A stretch of 64,000 bases of DNA from Streptomyces niveus (GCF_002009175.1 NZ_CP018047.1:868001-932000), one strand, 5' to 3'. Positions 29,006-37,408 are shown, numbered from the stretch's first letter. The notes: generated by a model from the sequence alone, not told the origin. A program made the numbers and translations.

Positions 29006-30775
29006 TCAGCGGTAGACGCCGAACTCGTAGAGCGAGTAGCCCCACGGGGTGCCACGTTCGGTGGCGTTCACCCTCACGTAGCGGCCCTCGCCGTTGACCG
29101 CGATGTCGTCGATTCCTCCGTCGCCACCGGTGACGGTCCTGATCGTGCTCCAGTCCTGCCCGTTGTCGGACGTCTGGACGGTGTAGCTCTTGCCGTACGC
29201 GGCCTCCCAGGCGAGCTGTACGTGCTTGAACGCGGTTCGCGCGCCAAGGTCCACCTGGATCCACTGCGGGTCGGCCCAGTCGCTGGCCCACCGGCTGCCG
29301 AAGTCGCCGTCGACGGCGTTGGCCGCCGGGCAGGGGCAGCCGACGCTGTCGGGCTGGAAGGACGACGCGGTGGCCGGCCTGCCCTTGGCCACATTCGTGC
29401 CGTCGACGGGCGGCGGCACGACCTTGAAGGACTTGGTCTCGATCCCCACGTTGCCCTTGCCGTCGGACGCCTTGATGTACACCTTCCACACGCCGAGCTT
29501 GTCGGGCGCGGTCACGGTGAAGTCCCCGTTGCCCTCGGCGGTGAACCGGGCCGGCGTCAACTGCCCGCTGTTGTCTATGTACTTGCTGTTGACCAGCACC
29601 TCGTAGCTCAGGGCGTCACCGTTCGGGTCGGTCACGTCCGACGTGACCTTGAACGGGCGTCCGGCCGGTACGGACGTGGCGCCGTCGACGGCCATGTTCG
29701 AGATCACCGGCGGCTTGTTGTCGCCGGCGGTGCTCCTGCCGTACGCCTCCTTCACCGCGTAGTACGACAGGCGCTTCTGGCCCGCGGGCAGCAGGTTGAA
29801 CCAGACGCCGCCGAAGTCGTACTCGGTGCCGTAGTGGAAAAGCGTGGCGCCGAGGGCGACGCCCCGGTGGCCGGTGACGCAGTTCCACGCGTCCTTGTAC
29901 CCCTGGGCCTTGGCGACGTCGGTGGGCTCGGACGCGACGCCGTTGACGTCGTCGTCCACCTCCCACTCGCCGGCGGGGCCGCCCTCGGTGACGATGTAGG
30001 GCTTGGTGTAACCCCCGGCGTTCCAGGCGTCGTCGATGTTGCACACGTCGGCGTAGGAGTTCACCGAGTACAGGTCGAGATCGGGCGCGTTGCGCTTGTA
30101 GTACGGCCAGGCCCCGGTCCAGGCGTCGGTGGAGGTCACCGGGTGGTTCGGGTCGACGGAGTGGATCTTCTTGGCGATGTCGTTGACGAAGGTGGTGTAC
30201 GCGTTGCGCTGCTGCTCCAGCGCGTCGCCGCTGTAGCAGTTCTGGAGGCCGAGTACGGACTCGTTCCCGACGTTCCACATCAGCACGCCCGCGTGGTCCT
30301 TGTAGGTCTCCACCCACTTGGGGAACTCGGCGAGCATGTCGTTCTTGTATTGCGTGTCGGTGAGGTAGTTGACGCAGCCACCGCTGCCGGGGCCGCCGCC
30401 GGGCTGGAGCCAGAAACCGGCGATGACCTTGATGCCGTTGGCGGCGGCCGAGTCGAGGAGGGGCTTGGTGGTGCCGTCGGTGCCCCAGGTCCGGATGGTG
30501 TTGACACCCATGGAGGCAACGTCGGGCATGTACTTGCCGGCGTCGGCGACGGCCGGGCCCCAGGTCAGGCCCTTGACCTGGTACGGCGCTCCGTCGACGG
30601 TCAGCTGCCAGGCGCCCTGTGATCCGGTGACCTTGACGACGCTGCCCGCGGCGTGCGCGGGCTGGGCGGCCGGGAGGGTCACGGCGAAGGCGGCGAGAAG
30701 TGTGGTGGCGGCGACCGATGCCATGGTGCGCAGCCGGCCGGGCGCGGATCTCGGGAAGAGTCGTGAATCGCTCAT
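29006..30775 (-). CDS. Secreted glycoside hydrolase (clan GH-A, GH2/GH5-like barrel) with C-terminal F5/8-type carbohydrate-binding domain
   Basis: This is a 589-residue exported protein. The signal peptide spans residues 1-42 (ending PAAQPAHA). The catalytic barrel (about 45-350) begins VDGAPYQVKGLTWGP and has the clan GH-A acid/base Glu172 in WNVGNES and a nucleophile candidate Glu264 in IVTEGG. A beta-sandwich follows (360-455, starting PPVISNMAVDGA), then a discoidin/CBM32-like domain (about 460-589: GRPATASSFQPDS; GSRWASDWADPQWIQVDLG). A GGGAGAGCGCTCTCCC operator lies 72 nt upstream, linking it to the LacI/GH3 pair at 11.7-15.4 kb. Substrate is likely an extracellular beta-glucan, which is inference; the exact GH family needs a profile search. 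Confidence 0.85.
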   Translation of the reverse strand: MSDSRLFPRSAPGRLRTMASVAATTLLAAFAVTLPAAQPAHAAGSVVKVTGSQGAWQLTVDGAPYQVKGLTWGPAVADAGKYMPDVASMGVNTIRTWGTDGTTKPLLDSAAANGIKVIAGFWLQPGGGPGSGGCVNYLTDTQYKNDMLAEFPKWVETYKDHAGVLMWNVGNESVLGLQNCYSGDALEQQRNAYTTFVNDIAKKIHSVDPNHPVTSTDAWTGAWPYYKRNAPDLDLYSVNSYADVCNIDDAWNAGGYTKPYIVTEGGPAGEWEVDDDVNGVASEPTDVAKAQGYKDAWNCVTGHRGVALGATLFHYGTEYDFGGVWFNLLPAGQKRLSYYAVKEAYGRSTAGDNKPPVISNMAVDGATSVPAGRPFKVTSDVTDPNGDALSYEVLVNSKYIDNSGQLTPARFTAEGNGDFTVTAPDKLGVWKVYIKASDGKGNVGIETKSFKVVPPPVDGTNVAKGRPATASSFQPDSVGCPCPAANAVDGDFGSRWASDWADPQWIQVDLGARTAFKHVQLAWEAAYGKSYTVQTSDNGQDWSTIRTVTGGDGGIDDIAVNGEGRYVRVNATERGTPWGYSLYEFGVYR

Positions 30776-30846
30776 GAGTCACCTGTGGGGAGAGTGCGGG
30801 CGGGGATACGGGAAGCGCGTGCGGAGAGCAGATGGCGGAAGAGGAA

Positions 30847-30864
30847 TGGGAGAGCGCTCTCCCA
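30847..30864. promoter_or_regulatory. Palindromic operator TGGGAGAGCGCTCTCCCA, copy 3 (perfect 18 bp)
   Basis: This is the longest copy of the GGAGAGCGCTCTCC site. It lies in the 127-nt gap between the DUF1996 gene and the secreted glycosidase, 72 nt before the latter's start codon. Confidence 0.8.
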
Positions 30865-30902
30865 CCAGGGCGGAGTGCACCCCGGCGGGAGAGCGGTCCC
30901 GG

Positions 30903-32000
30903 TCACGGCAGTTGGTAATCCTCGTTCAGGGCCGCACCGGCCTGTGGATTGTTCTGGTCGTAGCCGCGCGCGTCGCACTGGAGGCCGCCGACGACGCAGT
31001 GGTTGACCATGGCGGCCAGGGTGGCGTTGTCCCAGGCGTTGAAGAAGTCGTAGTGGAACGAGTGTCCCGTCCCACTGGCGAGTCTCACCTTGGACATGTC
31101 TCCGTTCACCGGCCATGCCATCTTGAACTCGACCATCGGGAGCGCCACCGGGTGCGACGTCGGGCAGACGTCCTGGTTGGCGCCCTGGACGAGCGGATAG
31201 GCCATGTGACTCTTGTGGTCCGGGGTGTCCAGATACTTTCCGTCCCAGCAACTGGGTGCCTGGAAGCGGAGGTTGAGCTGGACATCACGGGTGGCCGGGC
31301 AACTGGCCGGGATCTCGGTGTTGTTGAACGAATTACCGCACTCCCAGCCCTCCACCCAGCCCGGATGGTTACGGAACTGCTCGGCCGTCTGGGTCGGGCT
31401 GCCGACGACGAACCGCAGGCCCTTCGGGAACGGCCGGACGGTCCGGTAGTCGGTGACTCCCGCCTTGTAGTAGATGACCTGCGGGCCGATGGGCCGTACC
31501 GGCTGGTTGTCATTCAGCAGGGTCGGCATCCAGTACGCGGACCGGTCGCCCGGCGCCTTGCACGCGGTGGTGCCGGCGTCCAGCGAGGCCGTGGTGCTGT
31601 TGGCGTCGGTGGTCCGGTTGCCCATGAAGGTGTGGTCGTGCGACGCGCCCGGCTGTCCCGGGTAGACGATCGGGTCGTCCGGCCTGGTGTGGGTGACGTC
31701 GCAGTTCGCCTGGAACTCGTGGAAGTAGCGGTGCGGCGGGATCTCGTCCGACGGCACGACGCCGGTGACCGGCGGGTTCGCCGGTATGTAGCCGTCGCCG
31801 TCCGGATCGTCACCCGACGGGACGGGGACGGCCGGTGGCATCTTGTGTCCCGCGTGGGAAGCGGCCGTGGTGCCGCGGTCGCTCCTGGGATCGGCGGTCG
31901 CGGTGTCCGTGATCGCGGTCAGCCCCATGGCCACCAGGGCCAGGGCGGTGAACACGAGCAACGCGGACACCAGGGTGGATCTGCGAAGTCTTTCGGCCAT
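30903..32000 (-). CDS. Secreted DUF1996-domain protein
   Basis: This is a 365-residue exported protein of unknown function. A signal peptide/anchor (residues 1-36, LVSALLVFTALALVAMGL) is followed by a short linker and one DUF1996 domain. The domain is marked by FHEFQANCDVTHTRPDDPIVYP, the His-rich GASHDHTFMGN, WMPTLL, NHPGWVEGWECGNSF, CPATRDVQLNLRFQAPSCWDG and HFDF-like SGTGHSFHYDFFNAWD. ATG 32000 is chosen because GGAGG lies 5 nt before it; ATG 32012 and 32030 are in frame but lack a ribosome-binding site. DUF1996 is known mainly from fungal and actinobacterial secreted proteins, often with carbohydrate-binding modules. A GGAGAGCGCTCTCC site 130 nt upstream ties it to the glucan-type regulon. 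Confidence 0.9.
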   Translation of the reverse strand: MAERLRRSTLVSALLVFTALALVAMGLTAITDTATADPRSDRGTTAASHAGHKMPPAVPVPSGDDPDGDGYIPANPPVTGVVPSDEIPPHRYFHEFQANCDVTHTRPDDPIVYPGQPGASHDHTFMGNRTTDANSTTASLDAGTTACKAPGDRSAYWMPTLLNDNQPVRPIGPQVIYYKAGVTDYRTVRPFPKGLRFVVGSPTQTAEQFRNHPGWVEGWECGNSFNNTEIPASCPATRDVQLNLRFQAPSCWDGKYLDTPDHKSHMAYPLVQGANQDVCPTSHPVALPMVEFKMAWPVNGDMSKVRLASGTGHSFHYDFFNAWDNATLAAMVNHCVVGGLQCDARGYDQNNPQAGAALNEDYQLP

Positions 32001-32129
32001 GCGGACCTCCATGCCGCTCTTCGTCCGCATACGCGCCGTATGCGGTGGGGGGAGAGAGTGGTACTGGACGGTGCACCGCGGACAGCGGCTCTCCGGTCCG
32101 GGAATGTCAGGAACACCGGAATCACTGTG

Positions 32130-32143
32130 GGAGAGCGCTCTCC
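32130..32143. promoter_or_regulatory. Palindromic operator GGAGAGCGCTCTCC, copy 4 (upstream of DUF1996 gene)
   Basis: This is a perfect 14-bp copy within the 366-nt divergent region between the DUF1996 gene and gnd, 130 nt from the DUF1996 start and 224 nt from gnd. It more likely serves the DUF1996 gene. The rest of the gap holds the gnd promoter region, without an element I can define. Confidence 0.72.
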
Positions 32144-32366
32144 AAAGCCAGGCCAGTGTTACGCCGCCGCTGAGAGAGTGTCAAGAGTTGGTGAACGATG
32201 GACCGCATCGACGCCCTTTCCGCCCAAGAGGTGAACGCTCACGACGCGTCCGACCCGGAATGCGACAGAATGCGGGCGGCTTGAAGATCGATGAACAGCC
32301 TCGTCCGGCGGTACGTACACCTACGGCCCGACGAGGTACATCCGACGGAGACCCAGGAGCACACGC

Positions 32367-33806
32367 ATGAGTGGTACTGCCCAGATCGGTGTCACCGGGC
32401 TCGCGGTGATGGGCCGCAATCTCGCCCGGAACTTCGCCCGCAACGGTTTCACCGTCGCCCTGCACAACCGCACGGCGTCGAAGACCCACGCCCTGGTCGA
32501 CGAGTTCGGCGAGGAGGGCGTCTTCGTGCCCGCGGACTCCGCCGAGGAGTTCGTCGCCGCGCTGGAGCGCCCGCGCCGTCTCGTCATCATGGTCAAGGCC
32601 GGCGACGCGACCGACGCCGTGATCCAGGAGTTCGCTCCGCTGCTCGAAGAGGGCGACGTCATCATCGACGGCGGCAACGCGCACTTCGCCGACACCCGCC
32701 GCCGCGAGAAGGAGCTGCGCGAGCGCGGTATCCACTTCGTCGGCGTCGGCATCTCGGGCGGCGAGGAGGGCGCGCTGCACGGACCGAGCATCATGCCCGG
32801 CGGCTCGAAGGAGAGTTACGAGTCACTCGGCCCGCTCCTGGAGCGCATCGCGGCGAAGGCGCCGGACGACACCCCGACGGTGGCCCACATCGGCCCCGAC
32901 GGCGCCGGACACTTCGTCAAGATGGTGCACAACGGCATCGAGTACGCCGACATGCAGCTCATCGCGGAGGCGTACCACCTGCTGCGCGCGGTCGCCGGCT
33001 ACTCCCCCGAGAAGATCGCCGAGACGTTCCGGACCTGGAACACCGGGCGGCTCGACTCGTATCTGATCGAGATCACCGCCGAGGTGCTGGCCCACCGGGA
33101 CGCCGCGACCGGGAAGCCGTTCGTGGACGTCGTCGTCGACCAGGCCGAGCAGAAGGGCACCGGACGCTGGACGGTGCAGATCGCCCTCGATCTCGGTGTG
33201 CCGGTCTCCGGCATCGCCGAGGCGGTCTTCGCGCGCTCGCTCTCCGGGCACGCGGCGCTGCGGGACGTCTCGCAGACGCTGCCGGGCCCGACGGCGACCG
33301 CGCTGAGCGAGGACGAGGCGGCGCGCTTCGCGGACCGGGTGGAGCAGGCGCTGTACGCGTCGAAGATCGTGTCGTACACCCAGGGCTTCCACCAGATCCA
33401 GGCGGGCAGCGAGGAGTACGGCTGGAACATCGACCTCGGTTCCGTCGCCGCGATCTGGCGTGCGGGCTGCATCATCCGGGCGGCGTTCCTGGACCGGATC
33501 CGGGGCGCGTACGACGCGCAGCGCGATCTGCCGAGCCTGCTGGCCGACAAGCAGTTCGCCGAGGAGATCGGCGCGGCGCAGGACGACTGGCGCGAGGTGA
33601 TCGCGACGGCGGTACGGCAGGGTGTGCCGACGCCGGGCTTCGCGGCGGCGCTCTCGTACTACGACGCGCTGCGCGCGGAGCGGCTGCCGGCCGCGCTCAC
33701 GCAGGGCCAGCGGGACTTCTTCGGCGCGCACACCTACCGGCGTACGGACCGCGAGGGCTCGTTCCACACGCTGTGGGGCGGGGACCGCTCCGAGGTCTCG
33801 GGCTGA
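32367..33806 (+). CDS. gnd: 6-phosphogluconate dehydrogenase, decarboxylating
   Basis: Gnd oxidises 6-phosphogluconate to ribulose 5-phosphate and CO2 with NADP+ in the oxidative pentose phosphate pathway. The 479-residue protein begins with the dinucleotide loop IGVTGLAVMGRNLARN, has the family signature GISGGEEGALHGPSIMPGG and the active-site helix KMVHNGIEYADMQLI, and ends with the long all-helical domain (DQAEQKGTGRWTVQIALDLG). Length equals the long E. coli-type enzymes. AGGAG sets the ATG. It is a housekeeping gene standing alone, with a perfect 21-bp hairpin after the stop. Confidence 0.97.
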   Translation: MSGTAQIGVTGLAVMGRNLARNFARNGFTVALHNRTASKTHALVDEFGEEGVFVPADSAEEFVAALERPRRLVIMVKAGDATDAVIQEFAPLLEEGDVIIDGGNAHFADTRRREKELRERGIHFVGVGISGGEEGALHGPSIMPGGSKESYESLGPLLERIAAKAPDDTPTVAHIGPDGAGHFVKMVHNGIEYADMQLIAEAYHLLRAVAGYSPEKIAETFRTWNTGRLDSYLIEITAEVLAHRDAATGKPFVDVVVDQAEQKGTGRWTVQIALDLGVPVSGIAEAVFARSLSGHAALRDVSQTLPGPTATALSEDEAARFADRVEQALYASKIVSYTQGFHQIQAGSEEYGWNIDLGSVAAIWRAGCIIRAAFLDRIRGAYDAQRDLPSLLADKQFAEEIGAAQDDWREVIATAVRQGVPTPGFAAALSYYDALRAERLPAALTQGQRDFFGAHTYRRTDREGSFHTLWGGDRSEVSG

Positions 33807-33819
33807 CCCGGGCCGCGCC

Positions 33820-33873
33820 TGTCCTCAATCGCCGGACGGGCTCTGAATGGGGCCCGTCCGGCGATTGAGGACA
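33820..33873 (+). terminator. Perfect 21-bp hairpin after gnd built from the dispersed repeat
   Basis: The arms 33820-33840 and 33853-33873 are perfect inverted copies of the TGTCCTCAATCGCCGGACGG repeat, separated by 12 nt, starting 13 nt after the gnd stop. It is the clearest single case in the window of this repeat acting as a terminator-like stem. Confidence 0.75.
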
Positions 33874-33878
33874 CCGAC

Positions 33879-34057
33879 TAGGGCGTGTCCGGAAAGTAGC
33901 GTCGTCCGCCCGCAGGGCGGGGCCTGCGGCGTCTGGTGCGGTGCATCGCAAGGCGGAGGATCGGTCTCGTACTGGACGTACTTGGCCGACTCCGACAACG
34001 CGGCGAGGCGCCGTGCCAGGCGTCGCGGGCCAGGCGCGACTTTGCGGACACGCCCTA
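33879..34057. mobile_element. MITE-like non-coding element C with 19-bp terminal inverted repeats
   Basis: The ends TAGGGCGTGTCCGGAAAGT (33879-33897) and ACTTTGCGGACACGCCCTA (34039-34057) match as inverted repeats at 18 of 19 positions, and both termini lie in CTAG. The 179-bp body has no gene and is closely similar to element B. The right-hand CTA supplies the stop codon of the Pro-rich mini-gene on the minus strand. Confidence 0.75.
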
Positions 34058-34270
34058 GCCGAGCGGTCCCGGTGCCGGTTCGGGGTCCGGGACCGGGTCG
34101 GGGCCCGGGGGGCTGGGGATCGGGTCCGGGGACGGGCCGGGCGGCGGCCCGGGGACGGGTGCAGGGCCCGGCACCGGTCCGGGCGCGGGGCCGGGCTCGG
34201 GTCCGGGTCCGGGCGGGCCCGGCGGCGGGGTGGGCGAGGGCGGTACGGGGTCGGGGTACGGATGGGTCAT
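34055..34270 (-). CDS. Proline/glycine-rich 71-residue hypothetical protein
   Basis: I do not recognise this protein. ATG 34270 is preceded by GGAGG with ideal spacing, so translation is plausible. After MTHPYPDPVPPSPTPPP the sequence is almost entirely Pro, Gly, Asp, Glu, Ala and Val in PGP/PDP repeats, without cysteine, Lys or Arg, and strongly acidic. Such a chain would be disordered or polyproline-II-like. There is no signal peptide. The stop codon lies in the terminal repeat of element C, so the original C-terminus may have been cut by insertion. It could also be a chance frame; the ribosome-binding site is the main support. Confidence 0.5.
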   Translation of the reverse strand: MTHPYPDPVPPSPTPPPGPPGPGPEPGPAPGPVPGPAPVPGPPPGPSPDPIPSPPGPDPVPDPEPAPGPLG

Positions 34271-34399
34271 GCCAGTCCTCCAAAAGTACGGACTCGTGCC
34301 TTCCCAATGTCTCCCGATGCGCGTGCCCACGCGCGCCGGGTCCACTCATGATCGCCCCGGCGTACCGGCATCCGGCGGGCCGTCGATGGCCCGCCGGCC

Positions 34400-34753
34400 T
34401 CACCAGCGCCCGGAGTCCGCCTTGAGCTGGGCCTGCGCCGCGCGCACCGTCTCCTCGGACGCGGCCGGAGCCACCGCCGCCTCGTCCGGGTGCCGCTGCG
34501 TCCACCTGGCCGCGTACGGGCACAGCGGTACGACGGGCACGCCCTCGCGGGCCGCCGTCACGTAGAACTCCTTCACCAGCGCGCCCGCGATGCCCTTGCC
34601 CTCGTGGCCCTGCTCCACGACGGTGTGCACGGCCACGAGCGCGGCAGGCGCACCGGCCATCACGAAGTAGCCGATGACGCCGACGAGCTCCTCGCCCTCG
34701 TACGCCTCGAACCTGCCCCGCGCCCGGTCGTCACGGATGTCGGTCTCTGTCAT
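34400..34753 (-). CDS. GNAT-family N-acetyltransferase (YhbJ/YidJ-like small type)
   Basis: This 117-residue protein begins MTETDIRDDRARGRFEAYEG and shows the short GNAT_YjdJ-like pattern: FEAYEGEELVGVIGYFV, then VHTVVEQGHEGKGIAGALV, which includes the acetyl-CoA-binding Q/HxGKGIA loop, and VPLCPYAARWTQRHPD. ATG 34753 follows AGGGAGA. Such proteins acetylate unknown amines or may protect against reactive acyl groups. It stands alone. The family is clear, the substrate unknown. Confidence 0.88.
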   Translation of the reverse strand: MTETDIRDDRARGRFEAYEGEELVGVIGYFVMAGAPAALVAVHTVVEQGHEGKGIAGALVKEFYVTAAREGVPVVPLCPYAARWTQRHPDEAAVAPAASEETVRAAQAQLKADSGRW

Positions 34754-34830
34754 GGCGGGTGTCTCCCTGGTCGTGGGGTCGTCGGGCGAGCGCTCCCCAG
34801 GGGCTCTCCAGGGCGCTCTCCGCACGGGAG

Positions 34831-34862
34831 AGGGCCCGCCGAAATCATCCGGCGGGTCCCTC
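34831..34862 (-). terminator. Hairpin downstream of the secreted GH3 gene
   Basis: GGGCCCGCCG and CGGCGGGTCCC pair around a 7-8 nt loop with one bulge, about 80 nt past the minus-strand GH3 stop. Shorter stems lie at 34863-34879 and 34880-34899 between it and the gene. Together they probably end the GH3 transcript. Confidence 0.5.
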
Positions 34863-34939
34863 CGTGAGGCAAGCTCACGCCGTGGGAGTGTGCCCACGGC
34901 CTCCGGGCGGCACTCCCGCGCCCCTGGGGCGACGTGCCC

Positions 34940-37357
34940 TCAGACGATCGTCAGCGTGGCCTTCGCGGTGGCCGTCGAATCGGCGCCGACGACGATGTCG
35001 ACCGCGCCCTCCTCCACGACGAACCGGCCGTCCGGGTCATTCGTCCAGAAGCCGAAGTCCTCCGCGCCGAGACTCAGGCGCACGGTCGTGGACTGCCCGG
35101 CCGCGACACTCACCCGGCTGAATCCGCGCAGCCGCCGGACCGGCTGGACGATGCTCGCGACGGGGTCGTGGAGGTAGAGCTGCACGACTTCGTCCCCGTC
35201 GCGCTCGCCCGTGTTGCGTACGGTGACGGTGACCTCCACCGTGTCGCCCTCGCGCAGGGCCCCCGCGCCGATGGAACCGCGGCTGAGCTCGGGCTCGGAG
35301 ATGGTGAAGGTCGTGTAGCTCAGACCGTGGCCGAACGGGTAGCGCGGGCCGTCCGGCACGTCCAGGTACCGGGAGACGTAGCGCTGGTCCGGATCGGCCG
35401 GGTCGTAGGGGCGGCCGGTCCGCTCGTGGTTGTAGTTGACCGGGATCTGGCCGACCGTCCGGGGGAAGGACGACGGGAGCCGTCCGCCGGGGTCGACGTC
35501 ACCGAACAGCACGTCGGCGATCGCGTTCCCGGCCTCCATACCGGGGTGCCACGCCTCCAGTACGGCCGGGGCGTCGTCGGCCCAGTCGCCGAGGGTGAGC
35601 GGACGGCCGTTGACCAGGACGACCACGTACGGCTTGCCCGTGGCCGCGACGGCGGCGATCAACTCCTCCTGCCTGCCCGGCAGTCCGATGTCGCTGCGCG
35701 AGTTCGCCTCGCCGCTGATGGCGGGGCTCTCCCCCACGACCACGACCGTGACGTCGGCGGCCCGCGCCGCCTCGACGGCGTCCGGGAGCGTGCCGGTGTC
35801 CTGCCCGGCGGCGTCGATGCCGAGGGCGTGGGTGACGGTGGCGTCCGGGAGGGCGGCCCGTACGGCGTCGAGCACCGTGACCGACGGGAACTTCTCCGCG
35901 CCCGGCCCCGCCCAGGTGCCCTGGAGATCGTCGGAGTCGGCGAACGGCCCGACGACGGCGAGGGAGCGGACCGTCTTCGCGAGGGGCAGCGCGCCGCCCT
36001 CGTTCCTGAGCAGCACCATGGAGCGCGCGGCGGCGGTACGGGCCGCCGACCGGGCCTCGGCCGTCGGCCCGGCGATCTCGGCCTGCTCGGGGACGTACGG
36101 CTCGTCGAAGAGTCCGAGCCGGAACTTGACGCGCAGGACACGGGTGACGGCGTCGTCGAGCCGTCCGGCGTCGATCCGCCCCTCGCTCAGCAACTTCCGT
36201 CCGTGGTCCACGACATGGGTGCTGACCATCTCCATGTCGACACCGGCGCCCAGGGCGAGCCGGGCCGCGTCCTCGCCGTCGGCGGCGAATCCGTGCGGGA
36301 TCAGCTCCTGGACACCGGACCAGTCGCTGACGACGAAGCCGTCGAATCCCCAGTCCTCCTTGAGGATCCGGGTGAGCGTGTGCTCGTTGCCGTGTGCGGG
36401 GACGCCGCTGATGGTGTTGAACGCGGCCATGACCGTGGCCACTTGGGCGTCCACGGCCACCTTGAACGGTGGCAGGTAGTGGTTGCGCAGCCGTGCCTCG
36501 GACACGTCGACCGTGTTGTAGTCCCGGCCGCCCTCGGCGCCGCCGTACGCGACGTAGTGCTTGGCGCAGGCGGCGATGCGGTCCTTCGCCTTCAGGTCGG
36601 CGCCCTGGTAGCCGCGCACCTTGGCGGCCGCCAACACGCCGTTCAGATAGGGGTCTTCACCGCCGGACTCGGCGATACGGCCCCAGCGGGGCTCGCTGGT
36701 GACATCCATCATCGGCGCGAACGTCCAGTGCACGCCGTTGGAGCGCGCCTCGGCCGCCGACACCGACGCGTCCAGCTCGGACACGGCGGGATCGAAGCTC
36801 GCCGCCTGCGCGAGAGGGATCGGGAAGGTGGTCCAGAAGCCGTGGATGATGTCGAGGCCGAAGATCAGCGGGATGCCGAGCCGGGACTCCTCGACCGCGA
36901 TCCGCTGGAGGGCGTTGCTCTCCTTGGCTCCGTGGATGTTCAGCACGGAGCCCAGCAGGCCCGCGCGGGCCGCCTCTTCGGCCTCCCGGGTCTGGGTGCC
37001 GCCGGGGCCGGTGGCGCCCGCCCAGGCGAGCTGCTGGAGCTGGCCGAGCTTCTCCTCGTCGGTCATCCGGGCGAGCAGTTCGGCGACGGGACGGTCGTAC
37101 GGGTCGTTCCTGGCCGGCGGGCTGTCCGGGGAGCTGACCGGGGTGGCGGCTTGCACGACTGGGGTCCTTTCGGTGGCGGGCGCGGGGCCGCCGGGGGCGG
37201 CGGACGCGCGTGCCGGCGCGGCGGTCGCGACGGCGGTCGCACCGATCGTAGTAAGGAGGGTGCGCCCCCTCGTCCGGTGAGCTCGCGGCAACGGTCCGGG
37301 CGCGGTTCGGCCGCGGTTTCCGGCTCCCTCTCGCGGCCCGCGCCCCGTGCGATACAT
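34940..37357 (-). CDS. Glycoside hydrolase family 3 beta-glucosidase, BglX-like, probably exported
   Basis: This is an 805-residue GH3 enzyme. The N-terminus has basic residues (RAHRTRGRTLL) and a modest hydrophobic Ala-rich stretch to about residue 55, which could be a signal peptide; it is not a clear twin-arginine motif. The barrel domain runs from ~90 (MTDEEKLGQLQQLAW) and contains KHYVAYGGAEGGRDYNTVDV and nucleophile Asp345 in GFDGFVVSDWSGVQ. The alpha/beta sandwich and a C-terminal fibronectin-III-like domain follow. It is a close paralog of the enzyme at 48837-51008 but carries this extra N-terminal region. It likely trims extracellular beta-glucosides. Confidence 0.93.
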   Translation of the reverse strand: MYRTGRGPREGAGNRGRTAPGPLPRAHRTRGRTLLTTIGATAVATAAPARASAAPGGPAPATERTPVVQAATPVSSPDSPPARNDPYDRPVAELLARMTDEEKLGQLQQLAWAGATGPGGTQTREAEEAARAGLLGSVLNIHGAKESNALQRIAVEESRLGIPLIFGLDIIHGFWTTFPIPLAQAASFDPAVSELDASVSAAEARSNGVHWTFAPMMDVTSEPRWGRIAESGGEDPYLNGVLAAAKVRGYQGADLKAKDRIAACAKHYVAYGGAEGGRDYNTVDVSEARLRNHYLPPFKVAVDAQVATVMAAFNTISGVPAHGNEHTLTRILKEDWGFDGFVVSDWSGVQELIPHGFAADGEDAARLALGAGVDMEMVSTHVVDHGRKLLSEGRIDAGRLDDAVTRVLRVKFRLGLFDEPYVPEQAEIAGPTAEARSAARTAAARSMVLLRNEGGALPLAKTVRSLAVVGPFADSDDLQGTWAGPGAEKFPSVTVLDAVRAALPDATVTHALGIDAAGQDTGTLPDAVEAARAADVTVVVVGESPAISGEANSRSDIGLPGRQEELIAAVAATGKPYVVVLVNGRPLTLGDWADDAPAVLEAWHPGMEAGNAIADVLFGDVDPGGRLPSSFPRTVGQIPVNYNHERTGRPYDPADPDQRYVSRYLDVPDGPRYPFGHGLSYTTFTISEPELSRGSIGAGALREGDTVEVTVTVRNTGERDGDEVVQLYLHDPVASIVQPVRRLRGFSRVSVAAGQSTTVRLSLGAEDFGFWTNDPDGRFVVEEGAVDIVVGADSTATAKATLTIV

Positions 37358-37408
37358 TTTGCGACGCCTTTGCCACGATCATCTTCAGCAGCGGAGACGG
37401 GCTTCTCA

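Noticed and set aside
28546..29097. Plus-strand gene in the gap after the DeoR gene
   Set aside because: The frame runs antisense into the secreted glycosidase through two hairpins, with no ribosome-binding site or recognisable domain.
34784..34821. Fifth copies of the GAGCGCTC operator near the GNAT gene (GGGCGAGCGCTCCCC and CCAGGGCGCTCTCC)
   Set aside because: Both are imperfect, lie upstream of an acetyltransferase and could be chance in GC-rich DNA.
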